Assembly: GCA_038209555.1 (NCBI GenBank)
Contig: JBBQXP010000055.1
Span: forward strand, 1-19,284
From: DASQGA01 sp038209555
GTDB lineage: Bacteria; Actinomycetota; Thermoleophilia; Gaiellales; Gaiellaceae
Reading direction: 5' to 3'
DNA: 19,284 nt
How positions within the stretch are numbered: position 1 is the first letter of the stretch; each line of letters begins with the position of its first letter. The notes beneath the pieces are model-generated. The model saw only the letters and a program-made list of their open reading frames with translations, searched no databases and was not told the DNA's origin. Shown in pieces: positions 1 through 5,193 of this stretch. The position numbers and the translations under genes were made by a program.

Positions 1-98
1 TTCTCACGACCGAGGCGATCGTCGCGGATGCACCCGAGAAGCAGCCGGCCGGCGCCGGCATGCCGGGCGGCATGGGCGACATGGGCGGGATGATGTAG
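1..98 (+). CDS. groEL: Chaperonin GroEL (Hsp60), C-terminal end only
   Basis: These are the last codons of a GroEL chaperonin; the rest lies before the window. The frame reads LTTEAIVADAPEKQ and then the Met/Gly-rich tail PGGMGDMGGMM, ending in TAG at 96-98. That flexible tail projects into the folding chamber in GroEL/Hsp60 proteins. The 98 bases are identical to 754-851, the end of a second groEL 3' segment downstream. The upstream copy is presumed to be the full-length gene, but only its end is visible. A strong hairpin terminator follows at once. Confidence 0.9.
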   Translation, partial: LTTEAIVADAPEKQPAGAGMPGGMGDMGGMM

Positions 99-121
99 CT
101 CTCGCCCAGCGCGAGAACGAG

Positions 122-149
122 AAGAGGGCGGCCTACGGGCCGCCCTCTT
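122..149. terminator. Hairpin terminator after groEL (left copy)
   Basis: A perfect 12-bp stem (AAGAGGGCGGCC with GGCCGCCCTCTT) closes a TACG loop. A C(UACG)G tetraloop is an especially stable RNA loop. It is followed by TGTTT. It lies between the end of groEL and the convergent secreted-protein fragment, so it could stop transcription from both sides. Confidence 0.8.
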
Positions 150-171
150 TGTTTCTGGGACCAAGCGCCGG

Positions 172-366
172 CTAGGCGCGTTGGCACTTCGTGTCGTTCA
201 CCATCATGCTGCTGGAGATCCTGTTCATCCGCTCCTCGAGGTCGTTCTGATCCGTGGAGTTCGTCCACTCGGGAAGACCTGCTCCCGACCAGAAGGCGTC
301 CGGGCTGACTCCGGGGCCGATCACGGTCGCCCGATAGCGCTCGCCGTTTCCCCGCGGTCGGCGCTG
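172..366 (-). pseudogene. 3' fragment of the secreted-protein gene (duplicate)
   Basis: Read on the minus strand, this encodes only the C-terminal end of the protein encoded intact at 926-1888, ending in the same NDTKCQRA and stop. It begins abruptly at the junction with groEL sequence at 366/367, so it has no start codon, signal peptide or promoter. Its protein differs from the intact copy near the end (EWTNSTDQNDLEERM against EWTDSQNDFEARM). The change keeps the frame, as expected of a once-functional homologous allele rather than of random decay. It is presumed non-functional. Confidence 0.75.
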
Positions 367-851
367 CCACGGAGACCGAGTTGAAGGAGAAGATGCACCG
401 CGTCGAGGACGCGCTGGAGGCCACCCGCGCTGCTCTCGAAGATGGCATCGTGCCGGGAGGCGGCGTCGCGCTCCTGCAGGCGGTCGCCTCCATCAAGCTC
501 GACAGCTTCGAGGGTGACGAGCGGACGGGTGCAAGCATCATCGCCCGGGCGCTCGAGGAGCCGGTTCGCCAGCTCGCGAACAACGCGGGCCTGGAAGGCT
601 CGGTCGTGGTCAACACGATCCGGGCGGGTAACAAGGGCTTCGGCCTGAACGTCGATACCGGCGAGCAGGAGGACCTGGTCAAGTCCGGCATCATCGATCC
701 CACGATGGTGACGCGCTCGGCCCTCCAGAACGCTGCCTCGATCGCGAAGAACATTCTCACGACCGAGGCGATCGTCGCGGATGCACCCGAGAAGCAGCCG
801 GCCGGCGCCGGCATGCCGGGCGGCATGGGCGACATGGGCGGGATGATGTAG
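357..851 (+). pseudogene. groEL: groEL 3' fragment (apical-to-equatorial C-terminal part)
   Basis: This is an open frame of about 164 codons matching the C-terminal third of GroEL. It begins VGAATETELKEK, continues with VEDALEATRAALEDGIVPGGG (the conserved ATP-domain segment) and ends in the PGGMGDMGGMM tail. The frame is fused at its 5' side to the antisense end of the secreted-protein gene, so the N-terminal two thirds are absent. An in-frame TTG at 381 could start a 156-residue product, but no convincing Shine-Dalgarno or TANNNT box precedes it, and such a fragment lacks most of the ATP and substrate domains. The last 98 bases are identical to 1-98. It is best read as a duplication remnant or an assembly artefact. 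Confidence 0.75.
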
Positions 852-1114
852 CTCTCGCCCGGCGCGAGAAACGAGAGAGGGCGGCCCACGGGCCGCCCTC
901 TCTCGTTTCTGGGACCAAGCGACAGCTAGGCGCGCTGGCACTTCGTGTCGTTCACCATCATGCTGCTGGAGATCCTGTTCATCCGCGCCTCGAAATCGTT
1001 CTGGGAGTCCGTCCACTCGGGAAGACCTGCTCCCGACCAGAAGGCGTCCGGGCTGACTCCGGGGCCGATCACGGTCGCCCGATAGCGCTCGCCGTTTCCC
1101 CGCGGTCGGCGCTG
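754..1114. repeat. Tandem duplication, right copy (partner 1-366)
   Basis: This is the second copy of the duplicated block. Here the secreted-protein gene continues intact past 1114, whereas the left copy breaks at 366. Differences from the left copy include one terminator arm extended by matched bases on both sides and a 2-codon indel. Confidence 0.9.
871..906. terminator. Hairpin terminator between groEL fragment and secreted-protein gene (right copy)
   Basis: A perfect 16-bp stem (ACGAGAGAGGGCGGCC with GGCCGCCCTCTCTCGT) closes a CACG loop, followed by TTCT. It corresponds to the hairpin at 122-149 but is 4 bp longer and has CACG in place of TACG in the loop. It sits between convergent genes and probably works in both directions. 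Confidence 0.8.
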
Positions 1115-1888
1115 GCCGGCCGGGAAGGACGCGTAGCGGTCGTGGGGATAGAAGCCGTAACAGAAGGTGCCGCCGGCGCTGTGGGCGAGGAAGCCGTTCT
1201 CACGTCTCCAACCGCTGCCGTAGCGGGAGTTGAAGGTGTCGACGTAGACGTTCCGCCCGTAGCTGTCGGACGGAACGCCGGAGCTCGAGCTCCCGAAGCC
1301 GTAGACGGCGTGGTCCCGGTACGTGAGCCGGCCGAAGAGGTGGTGGAAGCGAGCTCGCCAGTAGATGTAGTCCGCGTAGATGTCGAGGACGGCCGGCTGT
1401 CCGGTGAAATGCGAAAGATGAAGCTCCCACACGCGTTGTGCGGCGAGCCACGGCGTCATCCCGAGGTTTGGAAGGCGTCGCTGCCAGCTCTGGAGCACCC
1501 AGTGACTACCGTCGGGAGCCGTGCAGCCCGTGACGTACCAGGCGAGCCACGGCCCGGCGTACGGGCGACAGACGTTCTTGATGTTCTTCCAGAGAGGGGT
1601 GCCGAGCTTCATATAGCCGCCCGAGTAGTCCCGCTTGAACGCGACCTGCGCACGAGCAAGTGTCGGTGGGCGTGCGTTGACCGCGCCCCAGAAGACCGGG
1701 TAGGAGCGCTTGCCTCCCACGGTGTAGTAGACGACCGCGTGACCCTTCGAGTCGACCTTCACGCTCACGTTCTTGGCGTTTCGCGTGACGATCTCGCTCG
1801 CGGAGGCCGAGGAAACGGCCAGGAGTGCGACGAGAGCCGAAACGAGGAGGAGAAGCAGGCGGAAGCGTGCAGCCATGTTTCTATGCAT
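926..1888 (-). CDS. Secreted protein of unknown function
   Basis: This is a 320-residue protein whose family I do not recognise. It starts with a clear signal peptide: basic residues (AARFR), a hydrophobic run (LLLLLVSALVALLAV) and a likely cleavage after SSASA, so the mature protein should be exported. The mature part is rich in Trp and Tyr and has four cysteines (NVCRPY, TGC, TFCYGF, TKCQRA), which could form two disulfides outside the cell. There are no transmembrane segments after the signal and no catalytic motif I can name. ATG at 1888 is used as the start; the in-frame ATG at 1876 (MAARF) gives an equally good signal peptide. It is convergent with groEL and divergent from the YgfZ-like gene. 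Its 3' end is duplicated at 172-366. Confidence 0.8.
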   Translation of the reverse strand: MHRNMAARFRLLLLLVSALVALLAVSSASASEIVTRNAKNVSVKVDSKGHAVVYYTVGGKRSYPVFWGAVNARPPTLARAQVAFKRDYSGGYMKLGTPLWKNIKNVCRPYAGPWLAWYVTGCTAPDGSHWVLQSWQRRLPNLGMTPWLAAQRVWELHLSHFTGQPAVLDIYADYIYWRARFHHLFGRLTYRDHAVYGFGSSSSGVPSDSYGRNVYVDTFNSRYGSGWRRENGFLAHSAGGTFCYGFYPHDRYASFPAGQRRPRGNGERYRATVIGPGVSPDAFWSGAGLPEWTDSQNDFEARMNRISSSMMVNDTKCQRA

Positions 1889-1989
1889 CGGGTCAGAGCC
1901 TCGATTGGCAGCACCCCCGAACGGGTCTCTCCAGGTACCCCGAAACGGGTCGCTCGAACGAGGGATGCCGCGACGTGCCGCGCGCTTCC

Positions 1990-1995
1990 TACACT
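1990..1995 (+). promoter_or_regulatory. -10 box TACACT for leaderless ygfZ-like gene
   Basis: TACACT lies 6 bases before the ATG at 2002, and no Shine-Dalgarno is present. With the usual 6-7 base gap to the first transcribed base, transcription would begin on the start codon. Confidence 0.55.
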
Positions 1996-2001
1996 TCGGC
2001 T

Positions 2002-2823
2002 ATGCCTGCTGAAGATTCCAGACCGGCCGTCGGCCTACGCCCCCGTGGCTTCGTCGGCGTGCGGGGTCCCGGGGCCGAGGATTACCTGCAGCGCATGGTC
2101 TCCAATGACGTCGCGGTGCTTGGTGCGGGCGCCGCCTGCGACGCACTCCTCCTGACGCCGAAGGCGCGCGTGATCGCGCCGCTCACGGTCGTGCGCCGCA
2201 CGGAGCAGGACTTCCTGCTCTTGACCGAGCCGGAGCTGGCCGAGGTCGTTCGCTCACACTTGCTTTCGTTCCGCTTCGCGGCTCGCCTCGACGTGGAGCT
2301 CGAGGAGCACGAGAGCTTCCTCCTCCTGGGCGGTGCTCCTCCGAGGGACGCAGTTCTGTCCGTCGCGACCAAGGATTACGGCGAGCCGGCTTTCGAGGTT
2401 CTGGACGGAGCTACAGCCGGCGACCTTCCCCGGATCTCCGAGGAGGAGCTCGAGCGGCTCCGGATCGAGGCTGGGACACCTCGCTTCGGACACGAGATCG
2501 ACGGCCGCGTCCTTCCGGCCGAGGCGGGCCTCGTCGAGCGGGCCGTCAGCCTGACGAAAGGCTGTTATCCCGGCCAGGAGCCGATCGCGCGCCTCCACTA
2601 TCGCGGCCACGCGAACCGCGGCCTGCGCGTCCTTCGAGTCGAGACGGATCTGCCTCTCCCGCCGGACGCCGAGGTCCGCCTGGGCGACAAGGTCGTCGGC
2701 CGGGTGACGAGCTCAGTGCGGGCGAACGGCGCTCTGGTCGCCCTCGCCTACGTCCGTACGGAGGTGCCTCCGGAGGCCGAGTTGGCGGTCGGGGGCAGCG
2801 CGGCCCTCCCGCTAGATGGTTGA
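2002..2823 (+). CDS. ygfZ: YgfZ/GcvT-like folate-binding protein
   Basis: This 273-residue protein belongs to the YgfZ (IBA57-like) branch of the aminomethyltransferase GcvT fold. Members bind tetrahydrofolate and help build or repair Fe-S clusters in certain enzymes in the cytoplasm. The diagnostic motif KGCYPGQE is at residues 186-193, with its conserved Cys at 188. The N-terminal part carries the family's LQRMVSNDV segment (29-37) and the typical LTPKARV strand (51-57). The C-terminal part has the RGHANRGLR and GRVTSS segments of the beta-barrel. The frame stays open upstream to 1825, but ATG 2002 is chosen because homology begins there and TACACT sits 6 bases before it. The stop codon lies inside the left arm of a 15-bp inverted repeat that reaches into the tRNA promoter. 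Confidence 0.88.
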   Translation: MPAEDSRPAVGLRPRGFVGVRGPGAEDYLQRMVSNDVAVLGAGAACDALLLTPKARVIAPLTVVRRTEQDFLLLTEPELAEVVRSHLLSFRFAARLDVELEEHESFLLLGGAPPRDAVLSVATKDYGEPAFEVLDGATAGDLPRISEEELERLRIEAGTPRFGHEIDGRVLPAEAGLVERAVSLTKGCYPGQEPIARLHYRGHANRGLRVLRVETDLPLPPDAEVRLGDKVVGRVTSSVRANGALVALAYVRTEVPPEAELAVGGSAALPLDG

Positions 2824-2861
2824 TCGGTGATTGGCGCGGTCGTTGTCGATCGACCATCTAG
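2812..2861. repeat. 15-bp inverted repeat spanning the ygfZ stop and tRNA promoter
   Basis: The left arm CTAGATGGTTGATCG (2812-2826) pairs with the right arm CGATCGACCATCTAG (2847-2861), 14 Watson-Crick pairs plus one G-T, around a 20-base loop. The left arm contains the ygfZ-like stop codon and the right arm contains part of the tRNA -10 box. There is no T-run after it, so it is not a standard terminator. Confidence 0.75.
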
Positions 2862-2864
2862 ACT
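2859..2864 (+). promoter_or_regulatory. -10 box TAGACT of the tRNA-Arg promoter
   Basis: TAGACT lies 12 bases before the mature tRNA 5' end. The same hexamer serves as the apparent -10 box at 4365, 18018 (minus) and 18967 in this window. I see no convincing -35. Confidence 0.5.
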
Positions 2865-2876
2865 AGGCGCTCGCGC

Positions 2877-2949
2877 GCGCCCGTAGCTCAGGGGATAGAG
2901 CGCTGCCCTGCGGAGGCAGAGGTCGCAAGTTCGAATCTTGCCGGGCGCA
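2877..2949 (+). tRNA. tRNA-Arg (anticodon GCG), integration target
   Basis: This is a full cloverleaf of 73 bases. The acceptor GCGCCCG pairs with CGGGCGC, the D stem is GCTC/GAGC, and the anticodon stem CTGCC/GGCAG holds the loop CTGCGGA, giving anticodon GCG at 2910-2912 (codon CGC). The T stem GCAAG/CTTGC holds loop TTCGAAT. The discriminator is A and CCA is not encoded. C35 of the anticodon fits arginine identity. The segment from 2903 to the 3' end is repeated perfectly at 14368-14417, marking it as the attachment site of the adjacent element, which leaves the tRNA whole. Confidence 0.95.
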
Positions 2950-2952
2950 TCA
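2903..2952 (+). repeat. attL core repeat (3' half of tRNA-Arg)
   Basis: This 50-bp segment from the anticodon stem through 3 bases past the tRNA end is identical to 14368-14417. The flanking bases differ on both sides (2902 G against 14367 C; 2953 T against 14418 A). Confidence 0.95.
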
Positions 2953-2955
2953 TGG

Positions 2956-2981
2956 AAAAGGCCCGCAAAGACGGGCCTTTT
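2956..2981. terminator. Bidirectional hairpin terminator between tRNA and integrase
   Basis: AAAAGGCCCG and CGGGCCTTTT form a perfect 10-bp stem around CAAAGA, with T-runs available on both strands. It lies just inside the element, 6 bases after the tRNA. It can end the tRNA transcript going right and the integrase transcript going left. Confidence 0.8.
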
Positions 2982-3003
2982 GTGCGCACTGGGGATGTCG
3001 CCG

Positions 3004-4071
3004 TCAGTTGGCCGTGTCCAAGGAATGTCCGTCTGCTCGAGAAATGCGAGCGTCAAAGGCATCGAGCAGGCCAAGTTCGTACTCGTCGGCGTCCGGAGCA
3101 AGGTGCCCGTAGGTCCGGTCGATCATCGCCACTGAGGTTCCCATGCGCCGCGCGAGCGCAAAGAGGGAGATGCCGGCGGCGATGGAGAACGTTGCGTAGG
3201 TGTGCCTGAGGTCGTAGGGCCGGCGGTACTCGAGGCCCGCCGCCCGAAGCGCGGGCTTCCAATGTCGCTCCCGGAAGTTGTGGAGGTCGAGATAGCCGCC
3301 GCGGGCGCCGGGGAAGAGAAGCGGCGTGTCGAGTCGTGCGGGCAGGGTGCCCAGCGAGGCGTACACGCGCCCCCGGAGCGGGACCCTACGTCGTGAGCGG
3401 TGCGTCTTCGCGTACGGCTTGAGCTTCCCATTCGCGTAGACCCGCTGGACGCTGACGATCCGCCGTTCGCGGTCGACGTCCCGGCGCTCGAGGGCAATCC
3501 ATTCCTCTGGTCTGAGACCAGTGCCGGCAGCGAACACCGGGATCCCGCAATACGGCCCGCGAAGCTCGGCGGCAACCATCTCGATCTCCGCCCAGGAGAA
3601 GATCCTCATCTCGCCCTGCTTCGGAGTCGGGTTCGGGATCACCGCGGCAGGGTTCTCGTCGAGGTAGCGACAACGGACGCCGTAACGAAGAACCTGGCGG
3701 AGCGCGCGGTGGATGTAGTGGGCCGAACCCTGAGGAAGCCGCTTTCGCCAGGCTCCAATCTCTGCTGGTCTCAGCCTGTCGACACGAGTCGGGCCGAAGG
3801 CTTCGGTGGCGTGCTGGAGCCGGTAGCGAAGAGTCTCGATCGTGATGTCCTCGGCGACGTGCTGTTCGAGGTACTCGCTGATGAGCCCCGAGGTCGTAGG
3901 AGGATGCGGACGGTGACCATCACCCTGCGAGAGACGCCCCAGGACCTCATTGAGCGCGGCGCGAGCCTCACCCTTGGTCCTGAAGCCGCCCTTCTGGGGT
4001 CGCCTCCCGTCCGGGCTGCGATAGCGGTACGCCCAGCCTTGGCCAAGCTTGTAGACCTGTCCGCTCTGCAT
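3004..4071 (-). CDS. int: Tyrosine recombinase (site-specific integrase)
   Basis: This 355-residue phage-type tyrosine recombinase should catalyse integration of the element into the tRNA and, with the excisionase, its excision. An N-terminal arm-binding region (YRYRSPDGRRPQKGGFRTK) and a SAM-like core-binding domain (about 55-140) precede the catalytic domain. Catalytic residues by position are Arg187 (GTGLRPEEW), Lys222 (KTHRSRR), Arg289 (YDLRHTYAT) and nucleophile Tyr321 (DRTYGHL). The first box II His is Tyr286 and the later GH is GT (Thr312), variants seen in many actinobacterial integrases. ATG 4071 is chosen because GGAG sits 8 bases upstream; GTG 4080 would add three residues. The gene is 13 bases after the excisionase stop, so the two are probably cotranscribed. 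It ends 54 bases from the tRNA. Confidence 0.93.
   Translation of the reverse strand: MQSGQVYKLGQGWAYRYRSPDGRRPQKGGFRTKGEARAALNEVLGRLSQGDGHRPHPPTTSGLISEYLEQHVAEDITIETLRYRLQHATEAFGPTRVDRLRPAEIGAWRKRLPQGSAHYIHRALRQVLRYGVRCRYLDENPAAVIPNPTPKQGEMRIFSWAEIEMVAAELRGPYCGIPVFAAGTGLRPEEWIALERRDVDRERRIVSVQRVYANGKLKPYAKTHRSRRRVPLRGRVYASLGTLPARLDTPLLFPGARGGYLDLHNFRERHWKPALRAAGLEYRRPYDLRHTYATFSIAAGISLFALARRMGTSVAMIDRTYGHLAPDADEYELGLLDAFDARISRADGHSLDTAN
3014..3030 (+). other. Candidate integrase arm site near attL
   Basis: This 17-base stretch holds two TGTCC units 11 bases apart (GTGTCCAAGGAATGTCC). It matches 14236-14252 near attR at 13 of 17 positions in the same orientation. It lies within the last codons of the integrase gene. 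The arm-site role is an inference. Confidence 0.35.
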
Positions 4072-4084
4072 CCTGCTCACTCCC

Positions 4085-4300
4085 TCATGCTTGGTAAAGC
4101 TGACGCTCTACCCTAGGACCGACCCTGCAGCTCTGCAAGAAGAGCTCCCAGTCCGACCAGAGAAAACGCACCGGGCCTCCCTTTCGGCCGAAGCGATAGC
4201 CCGGGACATCGCCAGCCTCGAACCGGTCGAGGACCCAGTCCGCTGAAAAGCTGACCAGCTCGGCGATCTCGCTCGCAGTCAGGAAGCGCTCATCGCTCAC
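4085..4300 (-). CDS. xis: Excisionase / AlpA-MerR-type small DNA-binding protein
   Basis: This 71-residue protein has a single winged helix-turn-helix of the excisionase (HTH_17) type: RFLTASEIAELVSFSADWVLDRFEAGDVPGYRFGRKGGPVRF covers residues 5-46. Such proteins bend DNA at attachment sites and push a tyrosine integrase toward excision. It lies directly upstream of the integrase on the same strand, the usual xis-int order. GTG 4300 is preferred because TATGCT lies 7 bases upstream and the protein then starts MSDERFLTA like its relatives. In-frame alternatives are ATG 4312 and TTG 4354, which add mostly hydrophobic residues not typical of the family. The gene diverges from the XRE regulator, and the intergenic region carries an inverted repeat. 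Confidence 0.8.
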   Translation of the reverse strand: MSDERFLTASEIAELVSFSADWVLDRFEAGDVPGYRFGRKGGPVRFLWSDWELFLQSCRVGPRVERQLYQA

Positions 4301-4307
4301 GGCAAGA

Positions 4308-4336
4308 AGCATAGTTAACATTAGAAGCATATCTGC
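4308..4336 (-). promoter_or_regulatory. Excisionase-integrase promoter GCAGAT-N17-TATGCT
   Basis: On the minus strand GCAGAT (4336-4331) and TATGCTTC (4313-4306) are 17 bases apart, and GTG 4300 follows the TATGCT hexamer by 7 bases. The relaxase gene has the same two elements at the same spacing (8168-8140). This spacing fits a sigma-70-type promoter and a leaderless transcript. Confidence 0.6.
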
Positions 4337-4339
4337 TTC
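4324..4339. repeat. Inverted repeat GAAGCA-N4-TGCTTC, candidate operator
   Basis: A perfect 6-bp inverted repeat lies between the divergent excisionase and XRE genes and covers the -35 element of the excisionase promoter. It is a candidate binding site for the XRE regulator. Confidence 0.5.
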
Positions 4340-4341
4340 AC

Positions 4342-4370
4342 ATGACGGCATCAACTCGCGCAGTTAGACT
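4342..4370 (+). promoter_or_regulatory. Promoter of XRE regulator, ATGACG-N17-TAGACT
   Basis: TAGACT (4365-4370) lies 6 bases before ATG 4377, and ATGACG (4342-4347) sits 17 bases upstream of it as a TTGACG-like -35. There is no Shine-Dalgarno, so the transcript is likely leaderless. Confidence 0.55.
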
Positions 4371-4376
4371 CTCTTC

Positions 4377-4682
4377 ATGCGAAGCGGCGCGCTGTTGCAA
4401 GAAGCGAGGCTGCGGGCAGGGCTGACCCAGTACGAGCTGGCGGAGCGCACGGGCCGTGATCGGGCGGTGATCGCCCGCTGGGAGCAGGAGGTCGTCTCCC
4501 CCAGCGTGGAGACGCTGGTCGACTTGCTCCGCGCCTGCGGCTTCGACCTCGAGCTCGTACTCGTTCCCTACGAGACGGACCGAAACGAGCGCCTGCAGGC
4601 AAACCTGAAGCTCTCGCCCGAGCGCAGGTTGGAGAAGCTGCTCGAAACCGTCGAGCAGGAGATCGGGAAGAGCGGTGTCTGA
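4377..4682 (+). CDS. XRE-family helix-turn-helix regulator (antitoxin-like)
   Basis: This 101-residue protein has a Cro/C1-type helix-turn-helix at about residues 4-60 (LLQEARLRAGLTQYELAERTGRDRAVIARWEQ, with SPSVETLVDLLRACG after it). A charged helical tail follows (about 66-98), likely for dimerization or binding the partner. The next gene starts at GTG 4675 and overlaps its stop, so the two are translated together. It diverges from the excisionase gene, whose promoter carries an inverted repeat it may bind. A regulator for the element and an antitoxin for the neighbour are both plausible roles; the sequence does not decide between them. Confidence 0.8.
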   Translation: MRSGALLQEARLRAGLTQYELAERTGRDRAVIARWEQEVVSPSVETLVDLLRACGFDLELVLVPYETDRNERLQANLKLSPERRLEKLLETVEQEIGKSGV

Positions 4683-5187
4683 GCCGCGCTTCGACCCGCT
4701 CGGGATCCTGGCTGCCTTCGAGCGCCAGAGAGCGAGCTACGTGGTCGTGGGCGCGCTCGCGCGCGCCCTCCAGGGAGCGGACGAGCTCACGCGCGGCGTC
4801 GACATCACGCCCTCGCTCAGAGCGAAGAATCTCGAGCGGGTTGAGGCCGCCCTGGAGGCGCTGGAGGCACGGCCCCGGGATCGCAGGCGGCTCGCGCTGG
4901 CGGAGCGGATCGAGCGGGGCGAGGAGATCATCCCCTTCACGAGCGAGCGGGGCGAGCTTCAGATCGTTGCGACGCCGGCGGGGACGAAGGGCTATGACGA
5001 CCTGCGCCGCCGCGCTCGGCGCGAGTACTTGGGCAAGGGCGTGCGCGCAGAGGTCGCCTCCATCAACGACCTCTCTCGCATGCTGGCCGCGCGCGGGCGC
5101 GAGCGGGACCTGGAGCTGCTCCTCGGCATGCGCCGCCTGCACGAGCTCGAGCGCTCGCTCGGGCCCTCGCTCGAGCTCGGGCTGTAG
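4675..5187 (+). CDS. Nucleotidyltransferase-fold protein (AbiEii/MNT-like), degenerate catalytic residues
   Basis: This 170-residue protein resembles the nucleotidyltransferase-like partners of actinobacterial toxin-antitoxin pairs. The layout fits: YVVVGALARAL (22-32) corresponds to the usual VGGLA strand-loop, TRGVDI (39-44) to TRDVDI, and GELQIV (93-98) followed by PAGTKGYDDL to the third acidic strand. VASINDLSRMLAARGRERDLELL is the conserved C-terminal helix region. Two of the three expected metal-binding acids are missing: Gly41 replaces the first Asp and Gln96 the third acid, while Asp43 remains. It may have lost nucleotide transfer and kept binding or a structural role. It overlaps the XRE gene by 8 bases (GTG start) and is convergent with the relaxase gene, 6 bases away. 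Confidence 0.65.
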   Translation: MSEPRFDPLGILAAFERQRASYVVVGALARALQGADELTRGVDITPSLRAKNLERVEAALEALEARPRDRRRLALAERIERGEEIIPFTSERGELQIVATPAGTKGYDDLRRRARREYLGKGVRAEVASINDLSRMLAARGRERDLELLLGMRRLHELERSLGPSLELGL

Positions 5188-5193
5188 AGCTCC

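Larger units (their letters stand above)
1..366. repeat. Tandem duplication, left copy (partner 754-1114)
   Basis: Positions 1-366 repeat 754-1114 in direct orientation: groEL 3' end, terminator and the 3' end of the minus-strand secreted-protein gene. The offset is 753-754 bases in the left part and 748 after a 6-base in-frame indel near 267-290. The groEL part (98 bases) is identical. Differences fall in the terminator and the secreted-protein end. At 366/367 the sequence switches directly into groEL codons. Confidence 0.9.

Noticed and set aside
381..851. A functional short GroEL from the in-frame TTG
   Set aside because: It lacks most of the ATP-binding and apical domains, has no initiation signal, and is explained by the tandem duplication junction.
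1142..2155. A 337-codon plus-strand frame over the secreted-protein and ygfZ-like genes
   Set aside because: It is antisense to a gene with a clear signal peptide and runs into another gene in a different frame; no family resemblance.
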